64,000 nt of DNA. Source: Cryoendolithus antarcticus. Its lineage: Eukaryota; Ascomycota; Dothideomycetes; Cladosporiales; Cladosporiaceae. The notes below the pieces were generated by a model. The model made no database searches. It was not told the DNA's origin and saw only the letters and a program-made list of their open reading frames with translations. The stretch spans positions 705,001 to 769,000 of the forward strand of contig NAJO01000011.1 in NCBI GenBank assembly GCA_002077065.1. The letters run 5' to 3'. Both the position numbers and the translations under genes were made by a program. Of the stretch, positions 10,130 to 20,702 are shown piece by piece; the first letter of the stretch is position 1; every line of letters begins with the position of its first letter.

Positions 10130-11971
10130 AGATCTGAGCTATCTGTGGGTGATGGCGCGAAGCGTAGCCTGAGTTGCATTAGTCATTGAATCGGCATTGC
10201 GAAGATCAGTCTTACTGGGATCCGAATGAATCGTCGAAGCGTGTCGTGGGAGGCAAAGCCGCCACTCGGCGACTCTCATTTTGTGCATAAATCGAAGGAG
10301 TAGGTGCCTTTGCTGAGCTCATAGTTGAAAATGTCGAGGGTACCGCCTAATACAGCATACGCATAGATTAATCCGCAGGATGCTGATAAGTCGAAGGATT
10401 CAGAAACCCACCCACACATGGAGAAAGAAAGACCGTTACATCGAGACGAAAGAGATCAACGAAACGTATATACGGAAGATTGATTACCTTGCCTCAAGGA
10501 CATCCCCAGTGTCCGCGAGTCGATCCAAGCACCAACATCTCGATACGTGTATAGAGACAGAGCTCACAGGCTCGCCGAGAGAAGTATGAAATAGTGGTGC
10601 GGATGGTGTGGACGACGCTGATACCCAATTGTTGCGCCTTGCTCGGGCTACGCAGGAGGTCATCAAGGCAGCAAAAGGGCTGTGCAGCGGGACCGAGCAT
10701 GTCGTTCACAGTCCTCTATGCAGGACGCGTACAGCATGATCCTCGAACGTCACTCGAGACGTCTCAGTATGCAGGGTACCATCCCACCGGGGACCCTGCC
10801 GGACGCAGTGCCGATGGCGTGCAGCACTTTGATAGGTAAGGCATCTGCCGGACGCGGAGATATCTCCCATCTGGTGCTGCCAATTAGCCCTGATCTTGCA
10901 TCGGGTCGTACAGCCGTTGATGTAGATCACAACGGCTTCTGCACCAGCCTCGAAGATCCATTCGACTCCGGCGTGTCAGCATCGAAGTCTTCAGTAGCGT
11001 CTTCGAGCAGCCTTGTAACAAGCCAATTTGCCTCACGAACCGGGGAATGATTCTGACGAGTGTTACAGGCTTGTCACTGCGGATTCTCCGAGACCATGCG
11101 TTGGCTTGTGCTGGGCTTTACATTCCGTGCTCCGTCAAATGCCGCAGGAAGTGCCATCGTGCATTGCATGAGGGGATCCTGGTGACCATGCTTCGGAACC
11201 ACGCTTGATGCGATGAAGTGGACATGACCAGCCCGTACCGTGCTTGCTGACAGGGGACAGTAATAAGCACCTCGTCTAAAATGGGGCGGCCGTTGACATC
11301 TCTCGACGCCGGAACAATGCAAACCGAGGATGCTGTCTGCAGGGTGACTCCCTCGCCCTGTTGATATTGACACCATTGGCAATGATCGGCGCCCTCGATC
11401 TAGGGACCCATTGGGCAGTACTGCAGTGTTTGCCCGGGATCAGGCAAGCGATAATTGAGCGGGCGATGTTGACCCGATGGCATCGCCTGTAGAATGCGAA
11501 AGTGCACGGCTGAGATACTGAGCGATGTCAAGAGCAAGTGCCGTTTCAAGTCACCACATCAAGGTTCGTGTCTCGGTGAACATCAAACGTGGAAGGCACG
11601 TGGGCGGGGGATCACGGAGCCACCGGAGAGCTAGCGGCCGATTGGCTGTCTCGATTGTGTCCACGCGTGGGCATATAGCCGGCAACAATAGCGTATACAT
11701 GATCAGGGAACAGACGGAAACTATAAAAAGATTGGTTGCATCTTACAAACCAAAGAGCAAGTTTGCGCGCCATGTCGATAGGACTTGCCCGGTATAGACA
11801 GCGACCACCTGATGCAAAATAGGGTGCAGTTGCCGCTGGACGCCCTCTGCATTAATTATCGGATACTATCTGTCGTCGATTAAGAGAAAGTCCCATCATA
11901 TCGAACGCCAGAGTCATGAAGATGAAGTCGAATGTGATGTGGGGTTCGCCAACTCCGTCTGCAGTGTCCGA
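10130..11971. other. Gene-poor stretch with a possible small gene
   Basis: About 1.8 kb without a recognisable family. The best candidate is a plus-strand frame at 10682-11050 (122 aa, Ser-rich, polar end) that could be the last exon of a small multi-exon gene beginning near 10.4 kb, since neighbouring frames read as plausible polar peptide on either side of GT/AG pairs. I could not find one phase-consistent model. From 11.1 to 11.9 kb I see nothing. Confidence 0.3.
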
Positions 11972-12491
11972 TCACCTTGAGTTCTCCACAGCTACAGCGG
12001 CCTCAGGCGAAGCACTCTTCCGCCCCTCACCCTCCTTCTTCCCGATCCCAAGGAAGCTCTTGCCCTTCTCCACGAGGCTGGGTCGCTCACCATCGCCTCT
12101 GCTGCTCGTGCGCGGCTTCTCTCCGACGTGCATCATGTTGCCCTCCCCGCCACGTCCCCAGTGGTGAACACCTTTTGGGTCTTTGCCATGTGCTGCTGGG
12201 GTGTCGACATCTTGCGCCGCGCGTGCCACACCAGGGTTGGACTTGTCATTGGGCACGATGTTGCCGGTACCTGACCGCTACGTTAGCACCGTGTTTATGC
12301 GATGTGAGAACCCAGGAACATTGCGCACCTCCTCGCCCTGTGGTGTAGTTGTTGCTCTTCAAAGTGGGGGTATCGAGGTTCACAGAGCTGCTCCCAACGT
12401 TCTCTGGCCTCGAGTTGATGTTGCCAGCTCCGCCGCGTCCATGCGAAGCATTGCGCGCTGCTGTCTCGGTCGCTCTCGCCTTGTCCGCCAT
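11972..12491 (-). CDS. DUF3602 protein with three GRGG repeats
   Basis: Two exons: 12491-12329 and 12270-11972, joined across a 58-base intron (gtgcgc to ggtcag) in phase 1, giving 153 aa. Three copies of the DUF3602 signature appear: GRGGAGNI (exon 1), GRGGTGNIV (formed across the splice junction) and GRGGEGNMM (exon 2). That the second motif appears only after splicing confirms the intron. The C-terminus is Lys/Glu/Gly rich, with EKGKSFLGIGKK. The protein is small, hydrophilic and without signal or membrane spans. The family is found in ascomycetes, often near stress-responsive genes, but has no established biochemical role. Confidence 0.85.
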
Positions 12492-13040
12492 GTTTGTCTC
12501 TTGGAGCGTGTGCTCTTGTCTGCGCAAGAAAATCTGGCCGTCGCGCAGCCTATGCGACAATACGAGAGTGGTGTGTTGAGTTGCGTGAATAGTGAACAGC
12601 AGAATTACAATTGATATACCTCAGATGGCTTGACCTCCACTCGTCTTAAGCCGTTCGACCTCGTGGTTCTTCTCCAACGCGCCAAGTCACCACCAAGACT
12701 TTCTTGCGATCACATGCCCGCACTCGTGCGGAGTCCATCATAACGTAATGCCAAGGCGCTCCAGAGGACTGTCGAGAAGGCTAGCTTGCACGTAGGCGAT
12801 TGCGCATGCGGCTGGCATCGCAGCCACGACAGTACGAGTATACCATTCCATCGAAGCTGTGAGGAGGTCTAGTGTAAAGCAGGACAAGAGACAATGCGGA
12901 AAGGGAAAGAGCAAGGGCGACTTCACGCCACGAGATAAGGCAGGCGCGGCTGCTCCCGCTTACACGCCGAAACATGTGCCAACAAGAATGCCACCATTGC
13001 TTGACGACTTGAATGTAAGTTCCTTGGACATCATAGCGCA
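12492..13040. other. Divergent intergenic region
   Basis: About 550 bases between the starts of the DUF3602 gene and the mitochondrial coiled-coil gene, read in opposite directions. Likely a shared promoter region; no gene seen. Confidence 0.5.
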
Positions 13041-13826
13041 ATGTCGATGTCTACAGCACTACGTACTACAGTGCGGGCTGTGCGGCCGCACTCACAACAT
13101 ACACGAGGATCCCTACTGGCTCGCCATACCTGGAACAAATCGCCATACAGTCGGGAAACATCACGCGGCGTTATCTTTCCCACGGTCAATCCTTTGGCAT
13201 GGCAGAGTCGCAAGAATGGGAAACCTGCAGGTGCTATGCGAGAGACGCCAGCTCGCCCGTTCACCACAACAGCTAGCCTGAGTAGAGACCACCATTTCGA
13301 CACACTCAAATTCGTCCAGCGCCTGCAGATGGAAGGCTTCAGCGAGGAGCAGTCGGTAGCAATGATGAAGGTCCTCTCCGACGTGATCGAAGAATCGATC
13401 CAGAACCTCACTCGTACGATGGTCCTACGCGAGGACCAGGAGAAAGCTACTTACACTCAGAAAGTCGACTTTGCCAAGCTCCGATCTGAGCTCCTGAGCG
13501 CCGATAGCACCGAATCAGCTCTTACGCGAGGATCGCATGAGCGTCTGACGAATGAGCTGGCAAAGCTGAACTCGCGGCTCAGAGACGAGGTGCAGAGGAC
13601 ACAGGCGTCTGTGAGGCTGGACCTGAATTTGGAGAAAGGAAGGATTCGGGAGGAAGCGAACAGTCAGGATCTGAAGATCAAGGAGACGGAGACGAGGATT
13701 GAGCAGGAGACTGCGGCACTAAGAGAGCGACTGGAGGCTGTGAAGTTCACGACTTTGCAATGGCTCATGGGTGTCTGCACTGGCACCGCGGCTATCATAT
13801 TGGGTGTGTGGAGGCTGTTGATGTGA
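13041..13826 (+). CDS. FMP32: Mitochondrial inner-membrane protein, FMP32/MCUR1 (DUF1640) family
   Basis: Intact 261-aa frame. The first ~80 residues are Arg/Ser/Thr-rich with almost no acid, a typical mitochondrial presequence. The conserved block starts at HFDTLKFVQRLQMEGFSEEQ, followed by a long coiled coil (~residues 110-235) and a C-terminal membrane span (~240-258) ending WRLLM. This layout matches the CCDC90/MCUR1 family, which includes yeast Fmp32. Family members are inner-membrane proteins linked in animals to the calcium uniporter or respiratory complex assembly, and in yeast to mitochondrial proline metabolism; which applies here is not shown by sequence. Length is slightly above the yeast protein because of the longer presequence. 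Confidence 0.88.
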   Translation: MSMSTALRTTVRAVRPHSQHTRGSLLARHTWNKSPYSRETSRGVIFPTVNPLAWQSRKNGKPAGAMRETPARPFTTTASLSRDHHFDTLKFVQRLQMEGFSEEQSVAMMKVLSDVIEESIQNLTRTMVLREDQEKATYTQKVDFAKLRSELLSADSTESALTRGSHERLTNELAKLNSRLRDEVQRTQASVRLDLNLEKGRIREEANSQDLKIKETETRIEQETAALRERLEAVKFTTLQWLMGVCTGTAAIILGVWRLLM

Positions 13827-13968
13827 GGGAAGCGAGTGCGATGGATTTCATGCGCTATCTCAACCGAACAAAGAGGAATCTGTGGTAGACGCCAGACGCC
13901 TCGCTAACTGCACGACTGTATAAGCAAGTGTCGCAGTCTGCCAACGCTGCTTTCCAATAGAACCGGCA

Positions 13969-14686
13969 CTACGCCCTTCCGAAAGCTGGCTGCTGATTCG
14001 CGTAAGCCGACGGCACTGCTGAGTACGATTGCTCAGGAGCAGAGCCCCATTTCGGAGCGCCACCATAGGCGGTGGGAGCCATGCCGTATTCCTCGGTGGC
14101 CACGTTTAGCTTGCCCTTGCGCTTTCGGTGCACAATGACGGATCCGTAAATCAACTGGCCTAAGCAAGTCGCGCTGTTGGAGGTGGTCAGCATACGAAAC
14201 GGCGAGGAGTCAGTGGCAGGAGTGACTTACACAAGTGCAATGCTCAAAATGAAGCCGACGCCGCTTCCTCGCGCCGCGCCAATAGCGGTCAAGATGAAGT
14301 AGAAGACCCAAAGTACAGTCTTCACACAGACACTGCTCAAGTGTATCGTGGGCGTCAATCGCTTCCGCGCATAGAGCACGATCTCAGTGATGTTAAGGAT
14401 GATGGACACAACGCTAAGGCCAAGGAGGATGCCTGCGCCGATTCTTTGCTGGTGTCAGTACGGGCAATGAACAGTGCAGCGGGAAGGGGACTAACTTGAG
14501 TAATCGTTCGGCATCGTCAAGAGTCTGACCATCGTACTCAGATGTGAGCGTGTCGTTGGAGTCGATATCCTTGATCACGCTGAAGCCAAGGCATGCAACG
14601 ATCAAGATGATGGCGAAGCCGAGGGACTGCACGATCCAGAAGGGTACCAGGACGCGCTTGCTCCAGATCTGTTGTTGAGGCTGCAT
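13969..14686 (-). CDS. Four-span membrane protein, unknown function
   Basis: Three exons: 14686-14496, 14443-14231 and 14173-13969, with introns of 52 and 57 bases (gttagt/caaag and gtaagt/caacag) whose phases agree, giving 202 aa. Four hydrophobic segments: residues ~14-34 (WIVQSLGFAIILIVACLGF), ~64-88, ~100-122 and ~128-150, then a basic stop-transfer HRKRKGK and a Gly/Pro/Tyr-rich cytosolic tail. The topology resembles small MARVEL-like tetraspan proteins, but I see no diagnostic motif. An in-frame ATG at 14770 would add 28 polar residues; I prefer 14686 because it sits directly before the first span. Confidence 0.75.
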
Positions 14687-15334
14687 GATGCGTATTGTTC
14701 GAGACGCGTCGCTGTATGATTTGGGAAACGGGCGAAAGTCCTTGCGATGTAGTTGAGAATGTGTTGTCAAGTCTCTCGTTGACCGAAATCTAAGGTATAT
14801 ACTAATGTAAATGCACGAGCACTCTCATGCTTCGCCCCTTCCCAAGCCGGCCGCAGTGAACCCCTCGGGAGCAGCCAAACTTCCAAGCGCTTCGCCTACT
14901 TGACGAGCCTCACGCTTACTGGCTGGCATTAAGGTGGCAGGCGCGAAGGAGCAAGCCACAGGGTGCTCCCGCGAGCCGCTGCTGCTTAATTTACGGGTCC
15001 GCTTTGGTCGACCGTAGTTGAGGCTTCAGATGAAACGAACAGCCTCGTGCTGTATATACATAGATTTTATGGCAGGATTTGACGGACCTGCAGGCTAGAC
15101 AAGATACTGCGGTGCATCTGGTTTACGCCAGCATTGTGGACTCTACAGTGTAGGTGTGCCTGGTCTCTCACACTTCACGTGTTGAAATGGCACATCTGCC
15201 AAGGCGCGTCCTGGGCTCATGATCAGTGTCGAATGCAGAGTTGTCGCTGATTGCACGAAGACACGAACGGAGCGAGGTAAGTAGTTGATCCAAACTTCTC
15301 TCCTGCTCGGCGACCACAATCTGCCGCCTGCATC
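14687..15334. other. Divergent intergenic region
   Basis: About 650 bases between two divergently read genes. No gene-like frame or RNA gene recognised. Confidence 0.5.
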
Positions 15335-16228
15335 ATGGCCCGAGTGACCAGATCTCAAACGGCCAAAACGCAGGGTGGGCCCATAAACAACAGCAAGAAG
15401 GTCAAAGATGGTCCCGCTGCTCGACCAAAGAAGGAGCTCGCAGTGAAGCGCACTAAGAAGGAAATCCCGAAAGCTGCCAAAGAGGTGAAGAAGCCGTCTG
15501 CTGCAGCGCCTACCTCGAACTCCCTGAGCATTGCATCAAATAGCGTACACACCTTCGAGGTTCCAAGTGCGAAGAAGCCCGTACCCTGTGAGCTCCACGG
15601 TGGCCCTGCCGACACTACGCCTGCCCTCATCTTCACCCACGGCGCCGGTGGCGGCATCTCTACTCCAGCGACCCAAGACTTCGCGAAGGGTTTCGCCACC
15701 GCATCTCCGATACTGCTGTACCAAGGCACCATGAACTTGCCGAATCGCGTCAAAGCTTGCCAGGCTGTTATTGATCAGGTGAAATGGTCTGCGGCGCTCG
15801 GAGGTCGAAGCATGGGAGCCCGTGCTGCTTGTATTGCCGCAGCGGAGAACGAGGGCACAGAGGCGGTGGTGCTTGTGAGTTATCCGCTTGTTGGTGGGAA
15901 TGCGGGCACGGATGTGAGAGACCAGATCTTGCTAGATCTGCCCGAGCGAGTAAACGTGTTGTTCGTGATCGGGGAGAAGGATGGGATGTGTCCGCTCGAC
16001 CAGCTCGAGGAGATCAGGGGCCGGATGAATGCGCCGAGTTGGCTGGTAATTGTTGAGGGTGCGGATCACGGCATGACTATCTCGCCGAAGAAGGCTTCAG
16101 AGGGTGTGCGGAATTGTACTGGGGCGATGGCTGCGTTGTGGCTTAAAGTAAGGGACGAGGAAAGGCGGAGGCGTACGATAGGCTGGGATTCCGAAGCAAG
16201 CATGGCTCAGATGAGTGATTGGGCATAG
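15335..16228 (+). CDS. Alpha/beta hydrolase, TEX30/KANL3-like, with basic N-terminus
   Basis: Intact 297-aa frame. Residues 1-75 are Lys/Ala-rich and disordered, with several basic clusters (RPKKEL, RTKKEI) that could act as nuclear signals. From ~85 on it is an alpha/beta hydrolase of the TEX30/KANL3 type (dienelactone-hydrolase fold): oxyanion strand LIFTHGAGGG, nucleophile elbow GGRSMGAR with Ser159, acid in IGEKDGMCP, and His in VEGADHGM. Those three residues suggest an active serine hydrolase. The substrate is unknown for the family. Bacterial and animal relatives usually lack the basic N-terminal arm. The gene converges on ATP11, with 80 bases between stops. Confidence 0.82.
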   Translation: MARVTRSQTAKTQGGPINNSKKVKDGPAARPKKELAVKRTKKEIPKAAKEVKKPSAAAPTSNSLSIASNSVHTFEVPSAKKPVPCELHGGPADTTPALIFTHGAGGGISTPATQDFAKGFATASPILLYQGTMNLPNRVKACQAVIDQVKWSAALGGRSMGARAACIAAAENEGTEAVVLVSYPLVGGNAGTDVRDQILLDLPERVNVLFVIGEKDGMCPLDQLEEIRGRMNAPSWLVIVEGADHGMTISPKKASEGVRNCTGAMAALWLKVRDEERRRRTIGWDSEASMAQMSDWA

Positions 16229-16308
16229 CCGTGGACGGCAAACATATCACGATAAGCGTCAGCGCCTTACAACAGTACTCTTACACATGATGTATAGTGT
16301 ACAGCAAT

Positions 16309-17322
16309 CTATGGTACCTTCTCCGCCTCCTCTAGCAGCTCCTCGACTTTGAAACCCTCATCCCCACCACTGAACTGTTGCATCAGTTTCTTCCTCCTCT
16401 CCTTGCTCTCTTGCGCCGCTTGGGACTGTGCCTCAAATCCATAGAACTTTTGCAGACACATCAACAACCATCGTCCCTCTTCTACAGTCATGCCCCGGTT
16501 CTCCTGCACGCGACCTTCTAACAGTACTAAGTTGTTGGACTCAGAGAGATCCAGATGATGCGTCACTGTCGTGTGTGGCTGGGCGTACTCTCCGCGCAGC
16601 TTGAATTCAGCGAGATGCGTGAAGAGCACTGTTGCCGTCGTGGGAGACGGGAACGTCCATTGAAGGAAATGTATCTCAGCTCCTTGGCCTTCTCGAGGAA
16701 GTGGTAGAATGAACTGAGGATGTTGCTTCGCAGTGGCGACTATGCGGCGGAACGTCTGAGCCTGCATCACTGCGCAGAGGGATTGCGGATCTGTCACGTG
16801 TCGGAGGCGCCAGATGGTCTCGATCTCCTTAGCTGGCAGGGCGGAGGTCTTGAAAACATTGATGAAGCTGTCCAGAGTCTTGACCGGGCTTTTCGACTTT
16901 GGTGTCTGTGGTGTGCTCTGTTTCCGTTCTTCCAAAGGTGTCGGAGGTGGAGGTGCCTGGTAAGGTATACTCGATGTCGTCTGAGCAGGTGTAGGTGGCG
17001 GCTGTGCCGACAATGGAGCATGCGCGCCGGGCACGATAGCTTGCTCACGGAGACCGCTAATCTTGTCCTTGTACGCTGCCTTCAACTCATCGACGCTCTG
17101 CTTGCCCTCCTCTCGAGCCTTCCGCTCTAGCTTCTCCTTGTACTTCTCCAGCACTCTATCCGAGCGCTGATGTGTGGCAACGAAGCGGACATCATGCACT
17201 TGTGCCCATCGCCGCTGGTAGCAACGGAACGGGGCCTGAGCAGACCATACTGATCGCCGGAGGATGGGTGCTGTGTTGACGACGCCAGCCATGTCGAAGT
17301 CAGTCCAGTGCTGCATAAGCAC
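16309..17322 (-). CDS. ATP11: Mitochondrial F1-ATPase assembly chaperone Atp11
   Basis: Intact 337-aa frame matching the ATP11 family over residues ~150-330, with ETIWRLRHVTDPQSLCAVM, HPQFILPLPREGQGAEIHFL and the late block TVEEGRWLLMCLQKFYGF. In the family this matrix protein binds free F1 beta subunits until they pair with alpha subunits. The N-terminus after the second methionine (base 17292, MAGVVNTAPILRRSVW) looks like a mitochondrial presequence, so that ATG may be the true start rather than 17322. Residues ~55-150 hold a Lys/Glu coiled stretch and a Pro/Thr-rich linker. It is divergent from the acyl-CoA synthetase gene, 255 bases apart. Confidence 0.93.
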   Translation of the reverse strand: MLMQHWTDFDMAGVVNTAPILRRSVWSAQAPFRCYQRRWAQVHDVRFVATHQRSDRVLEKYKEKLERKAREEGKQSVDELKAAYKDKISGLREQAIVPGAHAPLSAQPPPTPAQTTSSIPYQAPPPPTPLEERKQSTPQTPKSKSPVKTLDSFINVFKTSALPAKEIETIWRLRHVTDPQSLCAVMQAQTFRRIVATAKQHPQFILPLPREGQGAEIHFLQWTFPSPTTATVLFTHLAEFKLRGEYAQPHTTVTHHLDLSESNNLVLLEGRVQENRGMTVEEGRWLLMCLQKFYGFEAQSQAAQESKERRKKLMQQFSGGDEGFKVEELLEEAEKVP

Positions 17323-17577
17323 TTTCTCCTTCGTACATGAGATCAGTTAACGGAGTGAGTGGTAGCGGAGGTAACCGGACTTTACCTTGAGTCACGTGGC
17401 GTACCTTCCTCTTTGGGCAGTGACATCAAAGTGCTGGAGGCTTGCCGCGGTGCTAGTCAACCTCGGCCGACTGTCACTGTGCATGAAGGTCGATGGAATG
17501 GCTGTCTTTCTCGTGATGTGTGCTGCACTGCTGGATCGCGTTGTTCACCAAGTCCATTGACTATAGTATACCTCAAT
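17323..17577. promoter_or_regulatory. Bidirectional promoter region, ATP11 / acyl-CoA synthetase
   Basis: Only 255 bases separate the two divergent starts, so both promoters must lie or overlap here. No consensus element identified with confidence. Confidence 0.5.
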
Positions 17578-19347
17578 ATGCCTACCGGATCTCCCTACGC
17601 GGATGTCGACATCCCCAATATCGGTCTCTGGTACGCTACCGATTGAGACGTCGCCCACACGAGTAGCCAAAACTGACCGTAATCGCAGGGACTTCTTGTT
17701 CGAGCGCAAAGATCGCGAGTATCCGGATGACAAGGGTATAGCTAGCAGGTCCCCTTGTCTGCCAGACGAGTCACTGACAGAGACACAGCTATCTTCGTGG
17801 ACGCTGCAACTGGCCGATCGTACTCCGTTGCCCAGGTGAAGCAAGCCGCTTCAGACTTCGGTAAGGGACTCAAAGGCGCGTGGGAATGGGAGAAAGGGGA
17901 TGTACTGGCGCTGTACACGCCAAACAGCATCGATACACCAGTAGTGATGTGGGGAACACTTTGGGCCGGAGGTATCATCTCTCCAGCGAACCCAGGGTAC
18001 ACCGTCGATGAGCTTGCCTTTCAGCTCAAAGACAGTGGTGCGAAGGCGCTATGCACGCAGTATGACCAGCTTGAGATTGCGTTGAAAGCAGCGAGCATGG
18101 CTGGCATCCCAGAGGACCGAATAATTCTGCTTGGCGACAAGAAAGATCAGACTGCCAAGTTCAAGCACTTCTCGTCCGTTCGGAATGTTGCTGGCACTTC
18201 GCGCTATCGAAGGACCAAGGTAGACTCCGATAAGGACCTGGCGTTCCTTGTATACTCCTCCGGCACGACAGGACACCCGAAGGGCGTCATGCTTAGCCAC
18301 CGGAACATCGTAGCGAACACGTTACAGATCACTGCTGGCGAGGCGACTGATCTGAGCTGGAAGCCTGCGCCGGGACGACCTGAGGGTGACAGCATTCTGG
18401 CTTTCCTACCATTTTTTCACATCTACGGTCTGACTGTCATCCTCCACCAGAGTATGTACTGTGGTTACAAGTGCGTAGTGATGCCAAAGTTCGACATAGA
18501 GCAATGGTGCTCCCTGGTTCAGCAGCACAAGATCACGTTCGCCTACATCGTGCCTCCCGTCGCTCTATTACTCTCGAAACACCCTGTCGTGGACAAGTAC
18601 GACCTCAGCAGCATTCGCATGCTGAATTCCGGCGCTGCGCCTCTGACCCGCGAGATCGTCGATGCAGTACATAAGCGCAAGCAGCTCCCAGTCAAGCAAG
18701 GCTACGGTCTGAGCGAGACGTCACCCACAACGCATACCCAGCCCTGGTCGCAATGGAACGAGACTATCGGCTCCGTCGGCACACTCCTCCCAAATCAAAT
18801 GGCTAAGTACATGAGCCCAGAGGAGAAAGAGCTGCCCGCTGGCGAGGTCGGGGAACTTTGGATCAAGGGCCCGAATGTCTTTAAAGGCTACCTCAACAAT
18901 CCGGAAGGTACCAAGAACGCGTTGACAGAAGACGGCTACTTCAAGACGGGCGATGTTGGCTACCAAGACAAGAAAGGCAACTTCTACATTACCGATCGCA
19001 TCAAGGAGCTCATCAAGTACAAGGGCTTCCAAGTGCCTCCAGCCGAGCTAGAAGGTCTCTTAGCGTCCAACCCGAATATTGCAGACGTCGCAGTCATTGG
19101 CATCTACCGCGAGGATCTTGCTTCGGAGGTGCCATTGGCGTATGTGGTGCCCAGCAAGGGCACTGGTTCACCGGGGCTGGAGAAAGAGATCGTGGATTGG
19201 CTGGCGGCGAAGGTGGCAAATCATAAGAAGTTGAGGGGTGGAGTCAAATTCACAGATGAAATCCCGAAGAGTGCTAGTGGGAAAATCTTGAGACGGATGT
19301 TGAAGGTGAAGTGGCAGGAGGAGCAGAAGCCGAAGGCGAAGTTGTAG
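17578..19347 (+). CDS. Peroxisomal 4-coumarate:CoA ligase-like acyl-CoA synthetase
   Basis: Three exons: 17578-17630, 17689-17735 and 17789-19347, with introns of 58 and 53 bases; phases agree, giving 552 aa. ANL (AMP-forming) superfamily motifs are complete: YSSGTTGHPKGVMLSH (~residue 188), YGLSETSP, the hinge region with YFKTGDVGY and DRIKELIKYKGFQV, and catalytic Lys in SGKILRR near the end. The enzyme would activate a carboxylic acid to an acyl-AMP and then an acyl-CoA. The chain ends PKAKL, so its last three residues AKL are a type 1 peroxisomal signal. Many fungal 4CL-like ligases of this type are peroxisomal, serving side-chain or secondary-metabolite activation. The substrate cannot be called, and no biosynthetic cluster lies around it. 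Confidence 0.92.
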
Positions 19348-19411
19348 ATGCGCAGCTTGCTAGAGACTCTATACTTGAGCTCAGCCTCCTTCGACAATAC
19401 GGCTCGCTAAA

Positions 19412-20359
19412 ATGTCCCCGTCTTCTTCGCCGCTACGTCGTGATGCAACCGAGGGCTTCACCCGCCAGCAATCACAGATCGCCAACGACAGTCTCGCGCC
19501 ACAACAAGCCAGTCTCACCGACGTGTAGGCAACACAGACATCGTATACAACTGCCTGGTCCGTACGAGAGACTCACGGAAATGCTGCGATAGTGTTGGTA
19601 AGTGAGCCTTTCCTTGAGACATTCCTAGTAGCACAGCTTGCCGTGCTACATAATATGTCGTTCTCACTGTCGTTCATTTACCTGCCTGTTCTCTCACTAC
19701 ATCGTCAACTTTCTTGACACCACAACATGTCGCAATGACGCTCTCTCGAACGTGCTCTGAATCAGCTTACCCACTCGCAGGCGCGCTGCGCCGCCCAGCA
19801 ATCCTTCATCGAGCGACTGCAGGACGAGTTGCGCCGCAATATTGCAAACCTGAACGCTGCGGACAGGGAGATCGATCGGCTGCACGCAAGATTGGACGAC
19901 ATAGATCTTGATCATGTATTGGAAGTGTACACGGACGTCGCGAAAGAGGTAGTGAAGAAAGTGGAGAAATCAATGAGTGAAGTCCGACAGGAGTACAATG
20001 CATTGGAACGACAGATCGCCGCACGGGAAGAGGAGACTGTAAGCTCGTGTGAAGAAGTTTCGCAACTCAAAATTGATCGTCTGGATGAGTATAGGCTCCG
20101 TAAAGAAGCCGGGAGACAGGTTCAGGATCTGTTAGCGGTGCACGACCGCATGAAACGGCAGCAGCGGCAGCATCAGCATCAGGTGCAGCAGCCTACGCCA
20201 GAGCACACTCCCGAGGCCGCTGGGCACGCCCAATTGGATGCAGAGCGTGAGTCTGTCCGTTGACCTCACTAGCCACTTCCACTGACCAGGCATCATATAG
20301 TGGACGCGTACTTCGAGCGTGGCTCTGAGGAAGGCGCCGCCCTCGACGACCGCGATTGA
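19412..20359 (+). pseudogene. Coiled-coil protein gene with an in-frame TAG in exon 1
   Basis: Candidate exons 19412-19597, 19781-20246 and 20301-20359 join in consistent phases across introns of 183 (gtaagt to ctcgcag) and 54 bases (gtgagt to atatag). The last exon adds DAYFERGSEEGAALDDRD and a stop. The middle exon is a strong coiled coil (SFIERLQDELRRN through NALERQIAAREEE) followed by a Gln/His-rich stretch. Exon 1 contains a TAG at 19526, codon 39, with open reading on both sides. Either this is a disabled allele, or exon 1 is wrong and translation starts at an internal Met such as 19829. Similar only in style to its coiled-coil neighbours; no named family recognised. Confidence 0.5.
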
Positions 20360-20702
20360 AGATGCGAGTGGTGGTGAGGATGAGCACAACTCTTTCGGCG
20401 ATTATACTGAGGTCTGTTGGCAAGTATGATGCTGTGTGGTTCATGCCTGCCTCAATATGTGATGCAAAGCTGGATTAAGCGCAACTCTGCATTCGCGCAC
20501 CGTCGATTGTTATGTTGGGTGCCACGGCAACATCAAAGCAGGATAGATATCTCGGTGTGGTGACCACATCAAGTGAAGATGCTTCTTCAGTCACTTGCCA
20601 TCTAACAACCTTGTTCCCTGCTGCACCAGTGAATCCTTTCTCCTTCAGTACATCAAGCTTGATACAGTCTTTGTCCTCTCGTACACTTACAACAACAGAA
20701 CG

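Noticed and set aside
12859..13281. 140-aa plus-strand frame overlapping the FMP32-type gene
   Set aside because: Different frame from the well-supported mitochondrial protein, and no family features.
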